Below are positions 10,498-20,505 of a stretch of DNA of 64,000 nucleotides, one piece after another. The position numbers and the translations under genes are program-made. Each line of letters begins with the position of its first letter. The stretch's first letter is position 1. Location: assembly GCA_043228905.1 (NCBI GenBank), contig JBHGNT010000012.1, positions 6,324,001-6,388,000 of the forward strand, read 5' to 3'. Under the pieces are notes generated by a model. That model worked only from the letters and a program-made list of their open reading frames with translations, did not search any database and was not told the DNA's origin. The DNA is from Azolla caroliniana. Its lineage: Eukaryota; Polypodiophyta.

Positions 10498-11112
10498 TCA
10501 GCTTTCGTTCGGGATGCGTACATTCGCAATGCTTCCGAACACCTTGAGGTGCAACAAGATCAGCTTCCTTCCGACGAGGAGCTCGTATGGAGTTAGCTCA
10601 TGCACTCCATTAGTGGTGCGCCAATTCATGAGATAGACGGTCGTGGATGCCGCGTCGGCCCAATAGAAGTTTGGCATGTGCTTCTCATGTAACATGGCTT
10701 GTGCAGCCTCGAGTATTTGCCGATTTTTCCTTTCGGAGACTCCATTTTGTTGGGGTGTGTGTCGGCACAAGAATTCTCTCCGAATGCCTTCACTTTGGAG
10801 GTAGGAGGTGAATTCATCGGAGAAGTACTCCTTGCCCCCATCCGATCGTAGGCATCGAATGTGCCAACCGGTTTCTTTTTCGACTTGGCCCTTGAGCTTT
10901 TGGAAGTGGGAGAACACTCCGCTCTTCTTCTTCATCGGGAAGATCCACGCATAACGCGAGTAGTCGTCGATGAAGGTGACGTAGAATCGGCATCTGTCGA
11001 TGTCGGCATTTGAGTCGGTCCCCATACATCCGAGTGTATGATGTCGAGGAGGCCTTTGCTTGCGGAGCTCTCCTCCGTAAATGGGAGTCAATGTTGTTTG
11101 CCAAGTTGACAT
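10498..11112 (-). pseudogene. Copia B integrase core
   Basis: The frame shows a typical copia integrase: FYVTFIDDYSRYAWIFPMKK, LRSDGGKEYFSDEF (second Asp), TPQQNGVSERKNR (catalytic Glu) and the downstream HLKVFGSIA. It is not continuous with the protease frame (11088-11768), so a frameshift separates them, and translation as one polyprotein is broken. The core residues themselves are intact. Confidence 0.8.
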
Positions 11113-11768
11113 GCTTCACATACTCGGTCAACTCGTTTAGACTCGAAGGTTGGAAGTCCGATGACGACTCCCTTTGATTGCATAGCTCGGAGCCGTTCGA
11201 GGTTTATGTGGCCGATTCTTTTGTGCCACAACTCAATGCTTGTCTCGGTTTTGAGACCTTTGGCATACATGGCCGATTTCACCTCATTCGAATTGAGGAT
11301 GAACATGCGACCATCTCTCCGTCCCTTGGTTATGAGTTGGCCATCTTTCTCGATGAAATAACCTTCATTGTTGAAGCGGACTTGCATGCCTTGCTCCACG
11401 ATTTGGCCGACGGAGACCAAATTCTTTGTTATTGTGGGCACATGCAAGACATTCTTGATGCAAGTTTGTTCGCGTTCTTTCCTGAATGGGACATTGCCGA
11501 TGTGCCAAATGGGATGTGTGGTGTCGTCTCCCGTCTCTATGAAGCCGGGTCGATGCGGCGTTCGTAAATCATGAAACCACTCTTCGTAAGATGTCATGTG
11601 GTGTGAGGCAACGGAATCGACGAACCACATGTCTTTCGAGTTGGAGGCGCTTGCGGAGTTGGAGGCCGACATAGAGTTTGCTCTATGCCTCATTATGAAT
11701 AGTCCGCCGTAATCATTGTATTCAGAGTTGACGGCGTAATTCGTGAGTTGTTGACTTGTGGAAGCCAA
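11088..11768 (-). pseudogene. Copia B protease and GAG-pre-integrase region
   Basis: The protease motif reads WFVDSVASHHMTS, where functional copia proteases read DSGAS; Gly is replaced by Val, which should destroy activity. The GAG-pre-integrase domain follows (LWHKRIGHINLERLRAMQSK, then CEACQLGKQH). The upstream frame (11693-11974) overlaps, showing another frame break between gag and protease. Confidence 0.8.
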
Positions 11769-11876
11769 CTCATTTCTTCTTTTTCGGCACTCCTCGCGGT
11801 GGCCGATTTTGCCGTAATAGTTGCAAGTTGTGGGCCTCGTTTGTCGACCTTGTTCGGCATGGAAGCTCCCCCTTCT

Positions 11877-12647
11877 TCAGAATATTCCTTGATGGCTTCC
11901 GTGAAGGTTTGAGTTCCCTTCGTGTGATGGGCCGAATTGGCCTCTTCTTTTGTCGTGACCTCGTCCTCGGCCACCGTCCGAACTTGAGAAGAACATTTGT
12001 CCTTCCGACATCTTCATCTTGGTTCGAACATGGTTCTCTTCAACCAATAACATTGATTGGAGGTCGAAGAATGAAGGAGGATTTTCCCTCGCCAAGATTG
12101 CCCTCCTCAACGAGTCAAATCGTTGTGCGAGGCCGCCCAAGCATACTTGAACCATCTCATCTTCGTCGACGTTTATTTTGATGGAGCCAAGCAAGTCGCA
12201 AATGCTCTTGATCTTGGCGGTGTAGTCCGACACGGACATGTCTTTTTGCCGAATGTTGTTCAACTCTTGTCGGAGTTGAAGCTTTTGGGAGGTTCTGTTG
12301 GCGGCGAACATTTTCTTTAAGTTCTCCCACGCCTCTTTGGGCGTCTTGGCATCTTGAATGTGGTTAAGCATGTGGTCGTGGACACATGTTGCCAAGCAAT
12401 ACATGACTCGACTCGCCGCTTGCTCCCATGATTAGTAGTCGACGTTCTTTGGGTCGGGTCGATTTTCTTGAGCGTCGTTGATGTAGCTCCAATACCCTTG
12501 GCCGACAAGGTATTGGGTCATCTTGTACTCCCAAGATGAATAATTGCTCCGGTCTAGCTTTTCACTAGGGAGCGAGCTACCCATTTGTGTGTTCATGTTG
12601 ATTGACGTATCTTCCATTTTTACTTTCCTTCCTTCAGTCACGTACAC
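11877..12647 (-). pseudogene. Copia B gag (UBN2-type), interrupted by a stop
   Basis: The start is ATG at 12617, reading MEDTSINMNTQMGSSLPSEK, then LDRSNYSSWEYKMTQYLVGQ, the N-terminus of copia gag. An in-frame stop near 12432 separates it from the main gag body (12404-11877), which carries KTPKEAWENLKKMFAANRTS and ELNNIRQKDMSVSDYTAKIK. The end is Arg/Gly-rich. I do not see a clear CCHC knuckle in this frame. Confidence 0.75.
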
Positions 12648-12765
12648 GTGTTACGTAGCAGCACTATGGTAGCCGATAGCCAGATTTTGTCGTCGGCATC
12701 TCGAACACACAATCACGAAGTCGGGTGGGCTTAGTGGATTTTCTAAACCACATGCTCTAATACCA

Positions 12766-12866
12766 TGTTAAGAATTAGGTGATTAATTAGGGGTTAATTA
12801 GTACCTAATTATGTAATTTGTTGATAAGCGGAAGATTAGGTGATATGTGTGTGTATGTGTGTGAGA

Positions 12867-12902
<36 letters not shown>

Positions 12903-13227
12903 GTTAACACTTATAAAGAACACAAGATAAGGGATGAGTAACTATATATTAAATTAGCATGAACATCATCAAATACAAAAATACCTACAATGAGGTATAT
13001 ATAGATCTCATGTGCAAGGGTGCACATGTGTGAGGATAATATAGGTACAAAAGTGTAAGTCCTATATTAAATATACTTGGGAGTGGAGGATCTAGAATAT
13101 CTCACTTAAGTACAAGGTCCTATTTAAGGCGTTATAGTCAACACTTCTAACTAGATTCTACCTAGGTAACTACGAAGTTACATGGCTGACTAACTAACTA
13201 AACTAAGTTGAGCTTGATCTCTCAACA
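12766..13227 (-). repeat. 5' LTR of copia B
   Basis: Starts TGTTAAGAATTAGG and ends CTCTCAACA, with a (GA)n tract at about 12869-12899. It is bounded by the initiator-Met-type primer site on the left and the target duplication on the right. Confidence 0.88.
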
Positions 13228-13232
13228 ATAAC

Positions 13233-13579
13233 CAAGTAACACAAGAGAAGTAGTCAATGAAAGAGACAATTTATATGTATATCCATTAATAGAACTTGTG
13301 GAACACGGTCCCCAAACATTAGAGTGTATTACATCAAACACATGGGAACTCCTATGACTTGAACTAACATATGAGCTTTAGTAAGCTTACCAAATTCACA
13401 TGCATCACAAACAAGTTTCGATTTATCAGCCTTTTCAAAAAGATGTGGATATAGCCAACTTAAAACCCCATAAGAGGTATGTCCCATATGTTGGTCGTAA
13501 AGCATCAACAAGTCCTCACAACTCATTTTAGATCCCGTTACATCTATTCCATCTACATAGATGTTAATGTTGAATCCAA
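13233..13579 (-). pseudogene. Ty1/copia GAG-pre-integrase fragment (copia A)
   Basis: The minus-strand frame 13329-13526 reads LYDQHMGHTSYGVLSWLYPH and CDACEFGKLTKAH, the GAG-pre-integrase zinc-like motif that precedes integrase in copia. Its upstream continuation lies beyond the inserted element at 15780-15870. The next downstream piece is at 9198-9334 beyond copia B. Confidence 0.75.
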
Positions 13580-13584
13580 TCCTT

Positions 13585-14010
13585 TGTCACGACACAATGA
13601 CATCAAATACAGAGTTGGTGAGGATTGAACCTACAACCTCATATCAACAAGATGTCATGCTCAACCATTTTTATATGAGCATGCATTTATATATAATAGT
13701 TTAGCATATAGTACATTTCAAAATCAAAATATATTCTAGTTGTTAGTATATTCTAGAAATATTGTACAGTATATTCTAGACGGGTATATTCTAGAGATAT
13801 TCAGTCTCGAAACATGTATAAATACTTGTAACCTCCTTGGTCCTTTTCAGGGGATTCAACACCATTCATTGACACATCAATCTAGTATTCTCATTTCGTC
13901 CCATCTTGTCTCCTTGATCTTTATCTTTGTCTTCATGCTTTTGTGTCGTTCCACACTATTAGCCCCATCATCCATGCTTCGTCCAAGTCCACGGTTGTGT
14001 GTTCGTGATA
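13585..14010 (+). repeat. 5' LTR of the non-autonomous element
   Basis: Starts TGTCACGACA and ends GTTCGTGATA. It contains multiple TATATTCTAG(A) motifs (about 13735-13800) and a TATA box at 13817. Confidence 0.8.
13621..13675 (-). other. Antisense tRNA-like A/B-box module in 5' LTR
   Basis: Minus strand: A-box-like TATAAAAATGG (9 of 11) followed by GGTTGAGC as in a tRNA D arm, then a perfect B box GGTTCAATCCT. The span is 55 bp. Confidence 0.5.
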
Positions 14011-14271
14011 GTTTGAATCCCTTCCAACTAGAAGTATTGCCCTTCTTCGTTAATACCTTTGCTTCTATAGTTACCATCATCACCGTCCTTGCTTCCAGAG
14101 TTACCGTCATCACCATCCTAGTCTTCAACATCATCTTTTTTAGCACCTCTTCGCCCAACTTTCATCGTAATCAACACAACTTTGCATGGTCTTTCATTAT
14201 CATCATTGTTCCACCCTCTTCATTATCATTGTCATCATCTATCTATAGGTATCATTTTGCATCACGATTTT

Positions 14272-14640
14272 GGCGAGGATTGATTTCGATCGCTCGCGTT
14301 CACAGTTGCGATGGGGGTTACAACCGCTCATTTTCCTGGTGGGGATCGAATCATTGCTCGTTTGCACTCCATTTTCATTTCGGTTCAAGTTTCACTCCAC
14401 TTTCCTTTGGCGAGGATCAATTTTGATCACTCAGCTTCACAGTTCCGGTGGGGGTCACAACCACTCACTTTCTTGGTGGGGATTGAATCGTTTCTCGCTT
14501 GCACTCCATTTTCATTTTGGTTCACATTTCACTCCACTTTCCTTTGACGAGGATTGATTTCGGTCACTCACCTTCACAGTTCCGGTGGGGGTCACAACCA
14601 CTCACTTTCCTGGTGGGGATCGCATCGATTTCTTGTTAAC
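14272..14640 (+). repeat. 137-bp tandem repeat, about 2.7 copies
   Basis: GGCGAGGAT starts units at 14272, 14409 and 14546, an exact 137-bp period. Each unit carries GGTGGGGGTCACAACC-like sequence. It forms the left half of the internal region. Open frames here reflect the repeat and match no known protein. Confidence 0.85.
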
Positions 14641-14744
14641 GCTACCGTTTGTGCCATGTTTTGGGTCAACCTCAACTATTTACCCTCTCATGATAGAAGA
14701 CGTCGAGTCGACCGCTTCACTTGCACTCCTTCATCCGTTGTTGT

Positions 14745-15290
14745 ACCAGTTCCCAGTGAGGACAACACATGGTTGCTCACATTCCAATTCCTGGTGAGGG
14801 CCACACATGATCGCTCACACCCGTTCGTGTTCCAGTTCTCGGTGAGGATCGCATGGTCACTCACACTCGTTCGTATTCTAGTTCTCAATGAGGACCACTT
14901 GGTCGCTCACTCTCATTCATGTTCTAGTTCCTAGTGAGGACCTCACATGGTCACTTAGCCCGTCAACCATCAGTGTTCGTTCATGTCTTTGTGAGGACTA
15001 CACATGGTCACTCACGTCCATCTGTGTTCCAGTCTTCGGTGAGGACAACACATGGTCGCTCACATCTGTTCGGGTTCCAGTTCTCGGTGAGGACCACACG
15101 TGGTTGCTCACGTCCATTGGTATTCATGTCTCTGGTGAGGACCGCACATGATTGCTCACACCCATTGGTGTTCTAGTTCCCAGTGAGGACTACACATGGT
15201 CGCTCACATCCGTTGGTATTCGTGTCTCTGGTGAGGACTGCACATCGCTCACGCTTGTCGGTGCTCCAAGTCTTATTCGTCCCTACACCA
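14745..15290 (+). repeat. 48-bp minisatellite, about 11 degenerate units
   Basis: The unit GTGAGGAC..ACACATGGTCGCTCACA..CGTT recurs with GAGGAC at 14993, 15041, 15089, 15137, 15185 and 15233, exactly 48 bp apart. Earlier units are spaced 38-57 bp. Because 48 is a multiple of three, two frames stay open with a 16-residue period; no function is implied. Confidence 0.85.
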
Positions 15291-15324
15291 TGCTTTCGAA
15301 AAGGCAACCGTAAAAGAGAAGATA

Positions 15325-15774
15325 ATATCACGACATGGTGACATCAAATCCATAGTTGGTAACGATTGAACCTATAACGTCATATCAACAAGATGTCATG
15401 CTCAACCATTTTGATATGAGCATGCATTTGTATATAATAGTTTAGCATATCGTACATTTCAGGATGAGAATATTCTAGTCGTTAGTATATTCTAGAAACA
15501 TTGTATTGTATATTCTAGACGAGTATATTCTAGAGATATTTCTCGACTATGTTCTACAGATATTCGATCTAGGAACATGTATAAATACTTGTAACCTCCT
15601 TGGTCCCTTTCAGAGGATTCAACACCAGTCATTGACACATCAATCTAGTATTCTTGTTTTGCCCCATCTTGTCTCCCTGAACTTTATCTTTGTCTTCATG
15701 CTTTTGTGTCGTTCCACACTATTAGCCCCATCATCCGTGCTTCGTCTGAGTTCACGGTTGGTGTGTTCGTGACA
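15325..15774 (+). repeat. 3' LTR of the non-autonomous element
   Basis: Starts TATCACGACA (TG mutated to TA) and ends GTTCGTGACA. It has a short extra segment near 15540-15560 relative to the other LTR. Confidence 0.8.
15362..15416 (-). other. Antisense tRNA-like A/B-box module in 3' LTR
   Basis: Minus strand: A-box TATCAAAATGG (10 of 11) and B box GGTTCAATCGT, span 55 bp. Confidence 0.5.
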
Positions 15775-15779
15775 CCCTT

Positions 15780-15875
15780 CACAATCCAAATACCTTAGTC
15801 TACTATGCCATGTGCCAGTCCCAAGTCTCTTACTTGTCCCTTTCTCCTGGAATGTCACCTTGGGAACATCAAAAG
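15780..15875 (-). pseudogene. Ty1/copia fragment just upstream of GAG-pre-integrase (copia A)
   Basis: The minus strand reads VTFQEKGTSKRLGTGTWHSR then LRYLDCEG, the sequence that precedes the GAG-pre-integrase motif in copia. It continues in order into 13526-13329 once the intervening element is removed. Upstream of this the copia frame is lost. Confidence 0.65.
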
Positions 15876-15879
15876 AAAC

Positions 15880-16509
15880 AACACATTTTATACTCTAAGT
15901 AGATAATTTATTCAAGTAGATATTTCATTAGGGCACATTCCACTCGTTGAGTTCCTTGATAGCTTATTTGGAATAGTGAACTACTCGCTTGTGGCACTTT
16001 TTTTCAATGATTTTGTTTTTGCCTGCATCCTCTTCTCCTCCTCGTACAAGACTTTCTATAACTAGTTTCTCACTTACGCGTTGTGCTCAAGCTTATGCAC
16101 ATGTAAGTGATGTGAATGAAGTCGAGAATTTATGTCCACATTGAGAAAGAATGGTTAGAAGGAAATCCATTGATAACCAGTATCTTGATAGATATCTATG
16201 CATGCCAAATGTATTACAATTACAAAAGCAAATATGCAATATTTCGAAGATTACATGTATGGTATATTGTGGAACACTATGATACGCGCAAATGAGTTTC
16301 ATCTCAACAAAGAATGCTTGGAATATCTTGGAGTTGATGCAAAGAGACTATCAAAAGAGAATATAAGGTTTCCGTGGATACATAGCCAAATTGTCATTCT
16401 TTAAGTGCAAATAAACATTTAGAAACCGTTATGGTCATGATTTTAAGTGGGTACCTAGGCCAAATTATCACACTTAAGTGTGAGTGAAAATTTAGAGACT
16501 TCTGGTCAT
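15880..16509. other. Unassigned sequence
   Basis: No copia, LINE or gene signature was recognised. Two short opposite-strand frames near 16100-16400 lack support. Confidence 0.4.
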
Positions 16510-16931
16510 TGTTAATCATGGACTGGACTAGCCACTAACACAGGTTGTCCTTCCGGATCACTTCACCAAAGGGGTGGTTACGGGGCGACACAGATATCAC
16601 TTTATCCGACTAGTTCCGGATCTGTTCCGAATTAACAACTCATACATATTGATAACACACGTAAGATATGACAGTAAGCACAGAACGGAAAGTAAGTAGA
16701 TACACAATAATCTTAAAGCCAACTTTACTTATATTAATTCTGTCCCTTAATACATCGTTCTTCGGGTCCTTTTATAGGCATCCGGTTTTGTTTACAAAAC
16801 GGTGCCATATCGGCAACCGGTTACGAATTTGTCCGGATCCGGATCGGTGCAACTCTTCCACATCCGTTCGTTCCTATTTTAATTCTAGCTAATTAATAAC
16901 TAATACTAATAACTTGGATTCCGCTTCTAAC
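16510..16931 (-). repeat. LTR-like sequence, minus orientation
   Basis: The plus strand starts TGTTAATCATGG and ends CGCTTCTAAC. Outside the right end the minus strand shows a polypurine-like AAGTGGGGGACAAG. A minus-strand TATA (CTATAAAAGGACCC) lies at about 16770. This fits the 3' LTR of a minus-strand element whose body, to the right, is not recognisable. Confidence 0.45.
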
Positions 16932-17440
16932 TTGTCCCCCACTTGTCTTTCATACTCCGGCCACCAGCCAATTATCATAATTTTAAGATAGTAGACTCTA
17001 GCAAAGTGTTGTGAGATCTGAGGTGATGGACTCAAGGTTATTTTTATATACATGACATTCTCGTGAAGTCTTATTTAGGGATCACTTTTCTTTCTTTGAA
17101 GATTTTTTTTAAATAAAAGATTCACCTTGGTATTAATTGAAAGATGTTGAAAGGCTACAAAGAACTCATACCTTCATCAACTAAATTTATACATCTAAAT
17201 TCGGGGTCCTTCCAAGACAAGGGGCGGAAAAAGCCATCTTGGTATCTCCACTTTATTCTCTCCCCAAAAGAGATGAAGATATCTGCCTTTTTCCACATTT
17301 CTCTAAAATGTTGTTGCTCATGAAACACGACATTAGGCTCGCCAGTTATTTCCTCATATAGACCTCTTAGAGTATGCAGAGCATCAATGATATCTCCTTG
17401 TCGAACTCAACCACATTCTGGTTGACTTTCTGAAATACAT
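16932..17440. other. Unassigned sequence right of the LTR-like block
   Basis: The first 20 bases look like a minus-strand polypurine tract. The remainder shows no clear motif and may be the 3' tail of the LINE fragment that follows. Confidence 0.35.
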
Positions 17441-18337
17441 TTACATATTGCCTTCCACAATACCCAAACTACTAAAGAAGATATCGTAGACAAAACCTTG
17501 GCCCTCTACCAAAAAACAAATTGTTGTAGTATAAGAGACATCCAATGCATGTTTTCCATCTGAGAGGAGAAGAAAGTCAACAAACTCCTTTTCATAATTT
17601 TGTATTTCTTCAACCGGCCTTCCCCATCTCACAAAACCCCATGTGTACACCTATTTAACACAAACAAGATACAAAATTCTCAGCATTCTTTTTCAAACTA
17701 CTCTAACAATAGGACATACATATAAGACATGATGAACCAATTCAATGGGAAAACCACAACTATCACAATTTAAATCATGGCAATGCCCACATCCATGACT
17801 TCACAGGAATCCCATAATGTACCAACAACCATCTAAATGATACAACTTTTTTAGGAATTTGCATGGCCCATAGCCATTAAACCAATAAACGCCCAACCAA
17901 GAGTCTTGTACATTACCCAATCTCCAAATTTTATAAGTTTCTCGCACAACAGCCAAACCCCTCCTTAGCAATTCTATACTATTTTTTATAGAGAACTGAA
18001 AAAAAGGGATTTGTTTACCTATTATTCCTTGCACTGATATGATTGGCCATCTCCACTCACCTGGATCCCACAGAAGATGATCTATGGACTTATTCTCATA
18101 AACCCACAATTCAAATAAACTATTTATGTCATTTGGATGTGGATTCAACATCCACCCTTTTCTGTTCTTCCACAATATACGAATAGGCAACATACTCCCT
18201 TGAGTTACAACATCGTCTTCCATAAAGATAGAATGAAACCATCTAGAAGGCAAAACATCGAAATAAAGACATTCATGAGAGTTTTTATAACCCCTGACCC
18301 CTAACAAGACATGTAAGGATGAAACATACCATACCAA
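17441..18337 (-). pseudogene. LINE ORF2 C-terminal region with zf-RVT motif
   Basis: Minus-strand frames 17801-18337 and 17441-17650, joined across stops and frameshifts, read like the end of a plant L1-type ORF2. WRWPIISVQ-like sequence leads to a zinc motif of the zf-RVT type (CDSCGFPIELVHHVLYVC, near 17700-17770) and then RMLRILYLV. Several stops make it a dead copy. Sequence further upstream on the minus strand may belong to the same ORF2 but could not be read. Confidence 0.6.
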
Positions 18338-20505
18338 AATAGACGAATTTGAGAAGGCTGAAAGGAAGACATCATAAACACTCTATCCATCTCAACATAC
18401 ATAATATTCCCTCACCAAATTGTTCTACAAACATGGTTATTGTTGTCTACCATCGAAGAATAAAAGGTCATCCTTACTGGCCCAGCTTCTCCTCTATCAA
18501 AATCAACCCACTTCTATCTAGTTCTCTTCCCTAACATTACCCTCTCCTCTGTAACGAATCTTCGAAGATATTTTTGTGTTAAGGCTTCCAAGTAATGATT
18601 TACATTTATATTGAGACAAATATAATGAGGATTTTCAAGTATCTGACATCTATTAAGGAAAACAATTCCATGCCCAATTCCAATGACCCATCAAGAAATA
18701 TATTGATTTCAATATCATTCAAGAACGGCTCTCGCTCGGATGTGGAAGTACTTATGATGCCTTAAGTGTGTTTTTTATTCAATGGATTAAACTATCATTG
18801 TCCATTGGAATGCATTGATTGCATTCTATGTTCGATGAGGTGAGCACAAACAATAAAACTTGAAAAAATACCACAAAAGCCTGATGTTAAGTTCAGCTTG
18901 ATGTGTAAACTATCACAACTCCTAGTTCTTCGGTAGATGCTTTCACATTCAAACTCTAGATGTATATATCAATTTATCTTGATCACATGATTTTCCTTGA
19001 AAATGTTCACCCACCCATGATACCAATCTTGTCAAGCACAGATCTTGATCAACATTGGCCTCCCTTGAATAATCAAATAAGCTCATAGTAGCTCATCCAT
19101 CTTAATCCTAAGATAACAAGCCCAACTTCCTAAATAGTTAACCACTGTTATTTATGCATTCGAATAGATGCACAAATCCATATGAAATCATACAAACCTG
19201 AACTCAATCCAACCCACAAAACTATCATCAGCCTTCATCCTTCACCAAAAACCAGGAGTATGCCATATCAATGTTCTCAATCTTAATCACATATTTGGTA
19301 GTATGGTTTTAAAGCACCCACAACAACCAATGGGCCTCTTTTCATTACTGGAGATATGTGTGCCATTGTTTGTTGATGACCAAACATCACCATTTCTTAA
19401 AATGGCATATTCATTGCCATTGATGCACATAAGATCTTCAAAAAAGATCATAAGATTCTTCTCCTTGACCCAACACATAATCCCCGTACGCAATTTCTTC
19501 TTTCTTTCTCTCCATCTCTTGTTTAACTGGTGCATTGACTTTCTTCGTTGTTTCATAACCTATTTTATCCTTAGTTCTATAAAGATGTCTCTCCTCTACA
19601 TTCTCATCAACTCAATGTATCTTTCTTTAGCAGAACAATATCTATTCCAATCCATGCCATTATACACAAATAATTAATACCATTATCACAATGGCAATGA
19701 CCTCTCTTTTTGGAAAGGGGTATCATATCCAAACAACTCCAACATTGTTCTTATATTAATCTTCCAAAGAACCATGACCCGCATTGATGAACCTCCTTTC
19801 TTCTAGAAACATTTCACAGGAAAATGTAGTTCATTCGGCTTCTCTTCTAACACATGCATCTGATGGCACACATCTCCTAATGGATCACTTTTTGCAATAA
19901 CTTTCTACGCCACAATATTCATGCCTTAAGAAAAAACCAGCTATTACTTGTGAACCACTAGAAAAGAGAAAATATATATTGTTCTTTTGTTGCAAAGAAT
20001 TTCCATATAGGATTGCCTTTGTTAGTTCATTCTGATTCCGTCAGATTGGTTGCAACCACTCACCTCGCCATTATTCTGGGGTTGCTCAAAAATGCCCCAC
20101 ATGAGCTAATTAATTGACAGCTCAAAGACCCACATGAAAACCGATTGAAAATGTGAAATGTGCGCATTTAGCATGCCTCCAGATTTGGTGACCCAACACT
20201 TCCAGGATTGGACATTAGGCATGGGCTGCACCAAAATTGAGAAGATCTTGCCAATCACTTGGAGCAATCCATTCATCAACATGTGTGGCATCCATTCTTT
20301 GGTTTATGGATATCACTTTGTATTCATTTATTCATATCGCACATTCATCAACATGTTTTAGTATGTCCTCTATTTTCTCTGTGTTGCCCAATTCTGTTTC
20401 TCCGAATTTTGTGTTGCTGTGACCCAAATCATCTGTGCCCTTCGGTAACACTCATAAGAGGAGCACATGAACTCAAGTGTTTTTCTTTTCTTAACATCTG
20501 TATTC
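18338..20505. other. Unassigned, probably decayed transposon sequence
   Basis: About 2.2 kb of AT-rich sequence with only short frames on both strands. The part next to 18338 may continue the LINE ORF2. No gene is supported. Confidence 0.4.

Larger units (their letters stand above)
9340..13227 (-). mobile_element. Copia B: complete Ty1/copia element lacking RT-RNase H
   Basis: The two LTRs (9340-9798, 459 bp; 12766-13227, 462 bp) are flanked by a perfect 5-bp target duplication ATAAC (9335-9339; 13228-13232). On the minus strand the primer site TGGTATTAGAGC (12754-12765) matches tRNA-iMet with one mismatch, and a GAGGGGGC polypurine tract precedes the other LTR. Internal order is gag, protease, GAG-pre-integrase, integrase and an IN-RT linker, but RT and RNase H are absent between about 10078 and 9800. 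The LTRs differ by about a dozen substitutions plus small repeat changes by eye. It inserted into copia A. Confidence 0.9.
13585..15774 (+). mobile_element. 2.19-kb non-autonomous LTR element with internal minisatellites
   Basis: The two LTRs (13585-14010, 426 bp; 15325-15774, 450 bp) are flanked by near-matching target sites TCCTT (13580-13584) and CCCTT (15775-15779). It interrupts copia A exactly between two in-order coding pieces. Each LTR has a TATA box (TATAAATA at 13817) followed by a near-identical leader. A purine-rich AAAAGAGAAGATAA precedes the right LTR, placing it on the plus strand. The 1314-bp internal region codes for nothing recognisable and is mostly tandem repeats. Size and structure suit a TRIM/LARD-type element. 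Confidence 0.8.

Noticed and set aside
14745-15290. Regularly spaced 48-bp repeats resembling a CRISPR array
   Set aside because: The units are head-to-tail minisatellite copies without unique spacers, inside a plant LTR element.
19287-19677. Opposite-strand frames of 89 and 124 aa
   Set aside because: They overlap each other in unreadable AT-rich sequence and show no domain.
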